A stretch of 11,153 nt of DNA from Oligoflexia bacterium. GTDB taxonomy: Bacteria > Bdellovibrionota > UBA1018. Both the position numbers and the translations under genes were made by a program. Where the stretch lies: contig JANXTV010000504.1 of assembly GCA_025352185.1 (NCBI GenBank), positions 1 through 11,153 of the forward strand, written 5' to 3'. This document shows positions 1 through 5,709 of the stretch, piece after piece (the first letter of the stretch is position 1; each line of letters begins with the position of its first letter). The notes beneath the pieces were generated by a model. The model had not been told where the DNA came from, did not search any database, and worked only from the letters and a program-made list of their open reading frames with translations.

Positions 1-123
1 GTAACCCCTGCCCTCTCTCCGAACGCTTACCTCTTTAAGGTGAGCTACCGAGAGCGCCATAAGTTCGGACCGATCACGATCAGCCGCGAAAGCGACTCCG
101 TCGTACCGTTCCGAGTTCGCTAA
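1..123 (+). CDS. C-terminal fragment of an unidentified protein (partial, enters from the left edge)
   Basis: The first frame is open from base 1 to a TAA at 121-123 and reads 40 residues ending VVPFRVR. Codon choice (many C- or G-ending codons such as ATC, GTC, CGC, TAC) matches the neighbouring genes, and nothing else occupies this stretch, so it is most likely the tail of a longer + strand gene. Its stop overlaps the stop of the minus-strand M23 gene (CTAA, 120-123), a tight tail-to-tail arrangement. The alternation of hydrophobic and charged residues (YLFKVSYRER, PITISRESD) suggests a beta-rich C-terminal domain. The fragment is too short to assign a family, and the start lies outside the window. 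Confidence 0.5.
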   Translation, partial: VTPALSPNAYLFKVSYRERHKFGPITISRESDSVVPFRVR

Positions 124-1229
124 CGGGACCCGAGAATCCCCGTCATCTCTGCGAGGTTACCGGCCGTATCCCCGACGCTGAGTCGAAAGGATCCGGCCGC
201 GCCTGCGGGGACGGGAACGCGAATCAGAAACTGCCCCACTCCGTAATTCCCGGTATTGCGAATCGTCTTCCGGGACGGAGTCCGTATCTCATCACGGAAA
301 AAGTTCCGGATATCAACCCACTTCCCGGTCGCATCCCCGAGCCAGTTCCGAAAATCCCATCCGGCCTTCTCTCCAGTAGAAAAAATAAGGAAAACGTAGG
401 GCGGAGTTTGGACGTATTCATTCCCGTCCCGAGATTCGGTTGTCGCGACAACGAGCTCCCGTATTCCCACCGGTAGACGTCCTCCCTCACGAAGTTCCCC
501 TACTTTCCCCTTCGCATCGACGGAGTAAACCCCGATAATTCTCGGTGCCTCATGATCCGAAACCGGAACCGAATACCGCTCAGGATTCATGTGTAAACCA
601 TCGGGTCGAATGAGATTAAAATGGACGTGATCGTATTCCGACGGCCACTTCGCGACGTACGCGAGAATGCGGCCCGCTTCCACTTTCGCCGTGCCGGGTT
701 TTGTGAGATCGGCATTCAGAAGTGCCACGATATCCGAGGGCAACGTCAGGGGGTTCACGTGATGCATTTCGTAACGGTAACCGGCTTCATCGATGACGGC
801 GATTTCGAAGTACAGACTCGCCGTCGGCTTTCCATCCCACGGTTTCCACCACTTCGTATCCTGACCATCGCTCGCCGTTTCGTAACCGTAATAGCCCGCT
901 TCGAGCTTTCCGGCAATCGGTGCACGGGCAGCCGAATAGGGTTCGGTCCGCAGGTCGCATCCTCCGTGATAGTACTGACCGGTTCCGTAATCTTGGTGCT
1001 GGACGTAGTTCTGCGCAATCGATGCGGCCTGACTCTTAAAGACGATGGGCCACTCCGTTCCCCGCGCCGGTTCTGCATAAGCGATATTTCCACTCGCGCG
1101 GTTATTTAAAACGGGCTTAAGCCCGAGCGCCCGAAGTTCGGAACGGGAAAGTCGGAGTTCGTCCGCTCCGGCGGAAGACGAAAAGAGTGCACCCACGAAA
1201 ATAAAAAGGAACGGAGCAAAAGTGTTCAT
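120..1229 (-). CDS. Exported M23 (LytM-type) metallopeptidase with a C-terminal beta-sandwich-like region
   Basis: This 369-residue protein is probably a zinc endopeptidase cutting peptidoglycan cross-bridges or another envelope substrate. Residues 1-22 form a signal peptide (hydrophobic FAPFLFIFVGALF, then SSAGA). The M23 zinc site is visible: HGGCD gives H88 and D92 (HxxxD), YEMHHV at 153-158 corresponds to the family's Y-x-H motif, and HVH gives H201 and H203 (HxH). The motifs are in the expected order, so the enzyme looks intact. Residues about 225-369 open with DHEAPRI and end with GDTAGN, features common in Ig-like or surface beta-sandwich domains. The ATG at 1227-1229 has no good ribosome-binding site and is preceded by only 18 nt after the T-tract of an intrinsic terminator, so how the gene is transcribed is unclear. 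A role in cell-wall turnover, or in attack on another cell's wall, is inference. Confidence 0.85.
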   Translation of the reverse strand: MNTFAPFLFIFVGALFSSSAGADELRLSRSELRALGLKPVLNNRASGNIAYAEPARGTEWPIVFKSQAASIAQNYVQHQDYGTGQYYHGGCDLRTEPYSAARAPIAGKLEAGYYGYETASDGQDTKWWKPWDGKPTASLYFEIAVIDEAGYRYEMHHVNPLTLPSDIVALLNADLTKPGTAKVEAGRILAYVAKWPSEYDHVHFNLIRPDGLHMNPERYSVPVSDHEAPRIIGVYSVDAKGKVGELREGGRLPVGIRELVVATTESRDGNEYVQTPPYVFLIFSTGEKAGWDFRNWLGDATGKWVDIRNFFRDEIRTPSRKTIRNTGNYGVGQFLIRVPVPAGAAGSFRLSVGDTAGNLAEMTGILGSR

Positions 1230-1247
1230 CCCGGAATCGTTTCACGG

Positions 1248-1272
1248 AAAAAATGGGCCCGCAAGGGAGCCC
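1248..1272 (-). terminator. Rho-independent terminator after the acyl-CoA synthetase / PDZ-like operon
   Basis: Read on the minus strand, GGGCTC and GGGCCC pair over six base pairs (one U-G wobble) around the 6-nt loop CCTTGC. After a single A comes a run of six T. This is the standard form of an intrinsic terminator. It lies 58 bases beyond the stop of the PDZ-like gene and immediately before the M23 gene, so it should separate the two or act as a partial read-through point. Confidence 0.7.
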
Positions 1273-1330
1273 CCTTCACCCTCGAGACGGGAAGTGCCGG
1301 CGAGCGCCAACGGGCGCGGAACCGCACGGA

Positions 1331-1717
1331 CTATTCTTGGACGGGTTCACCCGGCTCGTTCGCGTCGATACTTTTAGATTCACCGTTACGGATGACCTTC
1401 ACTTTTTTTCCGGACTTTTCCTTAGCGCGCATGGCATCGAGCACGGTCGCCGGATCGGAAGAAGTAGAAACGGAACTCCCCGACTGAACTCCGGTGATCA
1501 CATCGCCATTCTTCAGCCCGAGCTTCGGGTAAATCGGCTTCCTCGACTTCGCCTTAGAGTGGGCGGGAGCCGGGGCATCGATCGAGCATCCCTTCGCCTG
1601 ACTATTTTCGGCGGCCGACGTACAGTCCTTTCCGGACCCCGCATTCGCGAAGGACGCTAAAAACATGGAACTCGTGATGACTAGGGCAGTGAGCGCGGAG
1701 CCTTGGATTCGTTTCAT
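1331..1717 (-). CDS. Small exported PDZ-like protein, resembling the GspC C-terminal domain
   Basis: A 128-residue protein with a clear signal peptide (MKRIQGSALTALVITSS, cleavage probably after FANA at 26), a linker with two cysteines (C32, C44) and many Lys, Ala and Pro, and then a PDZ-like segment at about 63-118. The segment carries the pattern LGLKNGDVITGV, a run like SDPATVLDAMRA and a final VKVIRNGES. This is the arrangement of the C-terminal PDZ domain of type II secretion protein C and related periplasmic PDZ modules. No GspC transmembrane or homology-region domain is present, so it is not a full GspC. I start it at the ATG at 1715-1717 because GAGGA lies 4 nt upstream and the signal peptide follows directly. 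An upstream ATG at 1742-1744 lies inside the acyl-CoA synthetase gene and adds nine unlikely residues. The Shine-Dalgarno overlaps the TGA of that gene, so the two are translationally coupled. The partner is unknown. Confidence 0.65.
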   Translation of the reverse strand: MKRIQGSALTALVITSSMFLASFANAGSGKDCTSAAENSQAKGCSIDAPAPAHSKAKSRKPIYPKLGLKNGDVITGVQSGSSVSTSSDPATVLDAMRAKEKSGKKVKVIRNGESKSIDANEPGEPVQE

Positions 1718-1724
1718 AGCGTCC

Positions 1725-3503
1725 TCAGGTATACATTTGATCAATCAGGGGCCGGAAACGCTGCTCAATCACGTTCCGTTTCATTTTCATCGTCGGAGTC
1801 ATTTCCCCGTCGTTAATGGCAAACTCACGGTCGATCACTTTAAAGCGTTTCACCTGTTCGAAGCTCGCGAGCGTTTTATTCACGCGGTCGAACTCGCCCT
1901 GGACTTGTTGAATTGCGGCGGCGTCTACGACGACCCCGTCTTTCATCGATCCAGGCTTTGCTTTCAGGTCGTTTAACATCGATTCGGAAAGCGTAATGAG
2001 CGCGGAAAGGTATTTACGATTATCTCCGACGAGACAGACTTGGGAAATGAAGTTCGCTTCCTTTAACTTTTCTTCGATCGGTACCGGCGCAATCATCTTA
2101 CCGCCCGATGTTTTCATAATTTCCTTCTTACGGCCGACAATTCGCATGAGCCCGGCCGAAGTCCACTCCCCGAGGTCTCCCGTATGGAGCCACCCATCGA
2201 CGATCGTCGATGCGGTATTCGTAGGATCATTCAGGTAGCCCAGAAAAATATTGCGTCCCTTCGAAAGGATTTCGCCATCTTCGCCGAGTTTAAACTCGCA
2301 GCCTTCGAGGGGTTTACCTACGGTACCGGCGCAGTCAATTCCGAGGACCGTAATGGAAACCATCCCCGTCGATTCGGTGAGTCCGTAGCACTCCACGATT
2401 TCGAGGCCTAAACCCCGAAACCATTTGGAGACGTGAGCCGGGAGCGGGGCGGCGCCCGATGCGAGTAAAAATGCTTTTCCTAGACCGAGGGCCTTCCGAA
2501 CTTTCGAAAGAACGAGTCGATCGGCGATCGGGTACTTTATCGCGTCGAGTGGAGAAACCGACTTTCGATTAATCTTCGCCGAATTCACGCGTTTACCGAC
2601 GTCGAGGGCCCACAGCGCCATTTGTTTTTTAACGCCCGTGCCTTTTTCGATCTTCGAAACGACGCCTTCCATCATCTTTTCCCAAACGCGGGGAACGCAG
2701 AGGAGCAAGGATGGCTCCGTTTCACAGAGTTCCGGACCGACATTTTCGAACTTCGTGCAGTAGTTCGTCATGTAGCGCTGGGAAATCCCGACGCCGATGG
2801 AGTGGAGTTTTTCGGCGATATGGCACAGGGGAAGAAACGAAAAGAGAGAGCCCGTGCCGACGGGAAGTTTCCAACGATTTACGATCTGGTCCGATGTAAA
2901 CGTAAGATTATCGTGAGAGAGCATCGCGCCCTTCGGATTCCCCGTCGTTCCGGAGGTGTAGACCATGAAGGCGAGCGCGAAAGGATCGATTTTCGAGAGA
3001 AACTCTTCGACCGTGCGGCCAGCGGCGAGTTTCTTCCCAGCCGCGAGGGCGTCACCATACGCGACGGCTTTCGGACTGATGCCCGTGTCGCCGTCGAGCA
3101 CGATTACGAGTCGGATCGATGTCGGCAGCTGCTTTCCGTCGGCGGTGATTTTATTAAAATACTCGCGGTTCTGCACGACGAGCATCGACGCCGCGGTGTG
3201 ATTCAGTACGTAGTGGATATCTTTCGAAGTGGAGTTTGGATACAGCCCCGCGCTCGTCGCGCGAATCAGCATCAGGGCAAGCTCCATATGGACCCACTCC
3301 ATGCAGTTATAGGAGAGGATTGCCCCGATCTCCCCCGGCTTTACGCCGCAGGATTCGAGATAGAGACCCAGGTAGAAAACGCGGTCTAGATATTCGCGAG
3401 CCGTAATCGCCTTCCACTGCCCATTTACTTTCGACCGCTGGGCGGGAGCGTGGGGGGTGGCTTTCGCCCAATCCGAAAGTCGATGTAAGACGGTCGCAGA
3501 CAT
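1725..3503 (-). CDS. Long-chain acyl-CoA synthetase (AMP-forming)
   Basis: This 592-residue member of the ANL superfamily activates a fatty acid with ATP to an acyl-adenylate and transfers it to CoA. Numbered from the chosen start, the ATP/AMP P-loop YTSGTTGNPKG lies at 182-192, the A5-type motif YGLTESTG at 373-380, the ATP-ribose-binding TGD at 441-443, and the hinge and catalytic-lysine region GRKKEIMKTSGGK at 457-469. Length and motif set match the bacterial FadD15 / bubblegum-like branch rather than short acetyl-CoA synthetases. The ATG at 3501-3503 is preferred over one 12 nt upstream because GGAG lies 6 nt before it. It is followed, 7 nt after its stop, by the coupled PDZ-like gene and then a terminator. 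A candidate promoter with a palindrome in its spacer lies at 3552-3582. Substrate chain length and whether it feeds degradation, phospholipids or another lipid cannot be read here. Confidence 0.92.
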   Translation of the reverse strand: MSATVLHRLSDWAKATPHAPAQRSKVNGQWKAITAREYLDRVFYLGLYLESCGVKPGEIGAILSYNCMEWVHMELALMLIRATSAGLYPNSTSKDIHYVLNHTAASMLVVQNREYFNKITADGKQLPTSIRLVIVLDGDTGISPKAVAYGDALAAGKKLAAGRTVEEFLSKIDPFALAFMVYTSGTTGNPKGAMLSHDNLTFTSDQIVNRWKLPVGTGSLFSFLPLCHIAEKLHSIGVGISQRYMTNYCTKFENVGPELCETEPSLLLCVPRVWEKMMEGVVSKIEKGTGVKKQMALWALDVGKRVNSAKINRKSVSPLDAIKYPIADRLVLSKVRKALGLGKAFLLASGAAPLPAHVSKWFRGLGLEIVECYGLTESTGMVSITVLGIDCAGTVGKPLEGCEFKLGEDGEILSKGRNIFLGYLNDPTNTASTIVDGWLHTGDLGEWTSAGLMRIVGRKKEIMKTSGGKMIAPVPIEEKLKEANFISQVCLVGDNRKYLSALITLSESMLNDLKAKPGSMKDGVVVDAAAIQQVQGEFDRVNKTLASFEQVKRFKVIDREFAINDGEMTPTMKMKRNVIEQRFRPLIDQMYT

Positions 3504-3551
3504 AACATTCTCCATTCGCGAGGGCGAAACTTTTAATAGGCTCGTACGCTC

Positions 3552-3582
3552 AGTATAGACCGAGGTCGGGACCTCGTTCCAA
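3552..3582 (-). promoter_or_regulatory. Candidate promoter of the acyl-CoA synthetase with a palindromic operator in a 19-bp spacer
   Basis: On the minus strand, TTGGAA (3577-3582) and TATACT (3552-3557) resemble -35 and -10 boxes separated by 19 bp. The spacer contains a perfect 7-bp inverted repeat, CGAGGTC-CC-GACCTCG (3561-3576). Transcription would begin near 3545, about 40 nt before the start codon, leaving room for the GGAG site. Long 19-bp spacers filled by a palindrome are typical of promoters activated by MerR-family regulators. The same repeat could instead be a hairpin after the transglycosylase gene, but no T-run follows it. Confidence 0.4.
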
Positions 3583-3608
3583 CTGGTTCTTTCTAGATGG
3601 AATAAATT

Positions 3609-5387
3609 TTAGCGATAAAGGGTAAAAAACAGCGGCTTTCGCGGGTCTTCACTCGCCAGCGCTCGCCCTAAACCTTTCGCTCCCGAGCGCATTGGCACCG
3701 AGGGCGATTCGCCGTAAAGCGTGTAATACCAGTAATAGTTTCGACCGATGAGCGCCACGTAGTCGCGCGTCTCCTTATACGGAATCAGGTCTAAGAAGAG
3801 CATCCGGTCCTGCGTCGGGTAACGCTTGGTCCAGTCATCCACGCGTTCCGGGCCCGCGTTATACGCCGCTAATGCTAACTCAGCGTCACGGTGGTAACGG
3901 TTCACGAGTTTTGAAATATACTTCGTTCCGATCCGGATATTCGTCTCCGGAATCAGGAGCGATCGCTTCGAGGTCCGTTCAATTCGCTTCGCAGTTCCCG
4001 GCATGAGTTGCATCAACCCCATCGCGCCGACCGACGAACGGGCCCACGGATTAAAGCCCGACTCCTGCCGAATAAGAGCCGCCACGAAATACGGATCCGT
4101 ATCGGTGGCGTACTTCCGGATGATTGGGAAATTCTTAATCGGATAGAAAAGCTTTAACGTGATCTGCGAAATGAACCTCGGTTCATCCCGAAAAACGGAG
4201 CTGAGAAGACGAAACTGGGAAATCGGATCACCGACCCGTAACGAAAGCGTACCCAGATAAAGGCGGAGTTCCGGCTCCGTTTTCTGCAGGACTTCGACCG
4301 TTTTCGCGATCACCCGGCGTGCGACTTCATCGGCACCCACGGATTCGAGTCCCTCGATCGCGCGGACCCACTGGTTTAATTTTGGCTGGAGGTGCGAACG
4401 AAATAAGATAGTGGGTTCCACCGTGCCGACTACTCGGGAAAGTTTTGCGACTTCGATCCGGTTTAAGATGATCGAGTGGTAACTGAGTGGACTTTCTTTC
4501 AGGAGGCGCTGCTTAAAGATTTCCGCCCGTAAACGATCGCCGCGAAACTCCGCACATTTCGCGCGCCAGTAGAGTGACCGCGCGATGTATTCGAGGTTAT
4601 TTTCGGCATAAAGCTGCTCGAGGAGAGGCTCCGCGGTTTTACATTCGCCGTCTTCGATTTTCAGAAGCGAATAACGAAACCGAGCGCGTGAGGAGTGCTC
4701 TCCCACGGGACATCCGACGACTTTTTCAAAGAGCGAATACGCGATATCCCGGTATTTCTTCTCGGGAAGGAACATCTCCGCTTTTTGGGCCAGCGCCGTA
4801 GCGACGGCCGGATTATCACAGTTGGAGGACTTACTCTCGGCGAGCGTCCGCTTCGCGATCGGTTCGAGAGATTCCCAGTCCTTAAAACCTCGGAGCGACC
4901 GGTAAATCGCCGAAAAACTCGCTCTTTTCAGCGCCGGAAAATCGGCCGACTTCCAGGACGCAATCGTTTGCTTAGCGGTCGCCGATAACGGAATTTCCGT
5001 CCCGGGATCTTCCTTCACTTCGTCTTCAGTTTCGACGAAATCGTTCGGGTCCTGCCCGAGAATCAGCGGACAAAAGTCGTCGCTGTCGGGTTTATCGACA
5101 CAGCTTTTTTTCCAGCCTTCAAACTCCATCGGGGTCAGCACGCCCCGTTTCCAAGCGACGTATTTCCGCGCGGAGTTCCGAACGCGAACGTGAATTTCCT
5201 CCGGCTCCCGCTGGATTCCGAGTAAATTTCCCTCGATCACTTCCGCGAGAGTCACCTGGGGAGGCGACCCCGTAAGCACGGCCGGCTCATTCCCCACGGT
5301 CGTGCGGGAAGCGAAGGCCGTGATCAGGCCGACTGCGAGCGCGAGTGAAAATCGTGAGGGGTGGGTTAGACGAATCCTTCCGTACAT
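3609..5387 (-). CDS. slt: Lytic murein transglycosylase, Slt family, exported
   Basis: The enzyme cleaves the beta-1,4 bond between MurNAc and GlcNAc in peptidoglycan, forming 1,6-anhydroMurNAc ends. The catalytic SLT domain occupies roughly residues 430-560 (numbered from the chosen start). It has the catalytic glutamate in IRQESGF (E442), GLMQLMP at 457-463 and AYNAGP at 508-513, and ends in an aromatic NYYWYYTLYG stretch. The preceding 400 residues are helical and repeat-like (for example CKTAEPLLEQLYAENN), as expected of the superhelical scaffold of Slt70-type enzymes. The N-terminus MYGRIRLTHPSRFSLALAV is a signal peptide. I prefer the ATG at 5385-5387, which places the signal peptide at the very start. 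A GTG at 5424-5426 is possible but adds 13 residues and also lacks a Shine-Dalgarno. The gene is transcribed away from the ppx unit. A separate promoter appears to drive the downstream acyl-CoA synthetase. Confidence 0.88.
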   Translation of the reverse strand: MYGRIRLTHPSRFSLALAVGLITAFASRTTVGNEPAVLTGSPPQVTLAEVIEGNLLGIQREPEEIHVRVRNSARKYVAWKRGVLTPMEFEGWKKSCVDKPDSDDFCPLILGQDPNDFVETEDEVKEDPGTEIPLSATAKQTIASWKSADFPALKRASFSAIYRSLRGFKDWESLEPIAKRTLAESKSSNCDNPAVATALAQKAEMFLPEKKYRDIAYSLFEKVVGCPVGEHSSRARFRYSLLKIEDGECKTAEPLLEQLYAENNLEYIARSLYWRAKCAEFRGDRLRAEIFKQRLLKESPLSYHSIILNRIEVAKLSRVVGTVEPTILFRSHLQPKLNQWVRAIEGLESVGADEVARRVIAKTVEVLQKTEPELRLYLGTLSLRVGDPISQFRLLSSVFRDEPRFISQITLKLFYPIKNFPIIRKYATDTDPYFVAALIRQESGFNPWARSSVGAMGLMQLMPGTAKRIERTSKRSLLIPETNIRIGTKYISKLVNRYHRDAELALAAYNAGPERVDDWTKRYPTQDRMLFLDLIPYKETRDYVALIGRNYYWYYTLYGESPSVPMRSGAKGLGRALASEDPRKPLFFTLYR

Positions 5388-5469
5388 ATTCCGTAGATTA
5401 GTTTGGTTCCGGAGACGCTCCGCCACAAGGGAGGAGTTTACCTAGAACGACTTTCTCGTTCCTTCAGGG

Positions 5470-5524
5470 CGCCAAAAAATTGGCGAAAACCACGATTTCC
5501 CCCCCTCCCCCCCTCGAAAGAGGG
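5470..5524. promoter_or_regulatory. Divergent intergenic region with two hairpins and a C7-T-C7 (G7-A-G7) tract
   Basis: Between the divergent transglycosylase gene and the small basic ORF lie three elements. The first is the inverted repeat CGCCAA-AAAA-TTGGCG (5470-5485). The second is a homopolymer pair of seven C, one T and seven C (5499-5513). The third is CCCTC-GAAA-GAGGG (5511-5524), a 5-bp stem capped by a GAAA tetraloop. On the minus strand the tract can be read as four GGG runs with single-base loops, the shape of a compact G-quadruplex. None of the hairpins has a T-run, so they are not ordinary terminators. A regulatory role is inference. Confidence 0.35.
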
Positions 5525-5553
5525 TTGAATGAAGCGCTCGAGTTCTGTACAGA
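5525..5553 (+). promoter_or_regulatory. Candidate promoter for the small basic ORF and ppx
   Basis: TTGAAT (5525-5530) and TACAGA (5548-5553) are separated by 17 bp and match four and three of the six sigma-70 consensus positions. Transcription would start close to 5560, which is the A of the ATG of the 49-codon ORF, so the message could be leaderless. No Shine-Dalgarno precedes that ATG, in agreement. The match is moderate and could be chance. Confidence 0.3.
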
Positions 5554-5559
5554 TTCGGA

Positions 5560-5709
5560 ATGGCAAAACGACTGGCTACCAAACGTAAAAAAGCGGCCCG
5601 CGATATCGCTCGGGCTTACAACGAATCCGCAAAAGAACCTTGGGATCATAAGATTGCGACTAAGCGCAGCAAAAAGGCGCTAAAGAAAAAAGCTTACCCG
5701 ATGACCTGA
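5560..5709 (+). CDS. Small, very basic protein (49 aa) directly upstream of ppx
   Basis: A 49-codon ORF starting MAKRLATKRKKAARD and ending KKKAYPMT. It has 12 Lys and 5 Arg against 4 acidic residues, so it should bind nucleic acid, polyphosphate or another polyanion (inference). The motif ATKRKKA (6-12) recurs as ATKRSKKA (33-40) with different codons, which points to selection on the protein rather than a DNA repeat. Codon use matches the neighbours, and an in-frame TGA at 5530-5532 makes this ATG the first one possible. No Shine-Dalgarno is visible. Its TGA stop (5707-5709) is followed with no gap and in the same frame by the TTG start of ppx, so translation is almost certainly coupled. 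I do not recognise the family. It could be a leader peptide, a ribosome- or DNA-associated peptide, or a polyphosphate-binding partner of Ppx. Confidence 0.6.
   Translation: MAKRLATKRKKAARDIARAYNESAKEPWDHKIATKRSKKALKKKAYPMT

Noticed and set aside
621..1109. Open frames of 112 to 162 codons overlapping the M23 gene on both strands
   Set aside because: They overlap the zinc-site coding region in other frames and show no motif, signal peptide or ribosome-binding site.
2622..3389. A 255-codon open frame on the + strand
   Set aside because: It lies wholly opposite the acyl-CoA synthetase, whose motifs prove the minus strand. Its composition is that of a complementary-strand shadow.
5388..5426. 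Longer transglycosylase beginning at GTG 5424-5426
   Set aside because: The added residues (MAERLRNQTNLRN) would push the signal peptide inward, and no Shine-Dalgarno precedes the GTG. The internal ATG gives a normal signal peptide.
5470..5485. Hairpin CGCCAA-AAAA-TTGGCG as a terminator
   Set aside because: It lies between divergent genes, where no transcript needs to end, and lacks a T-run on both sides.
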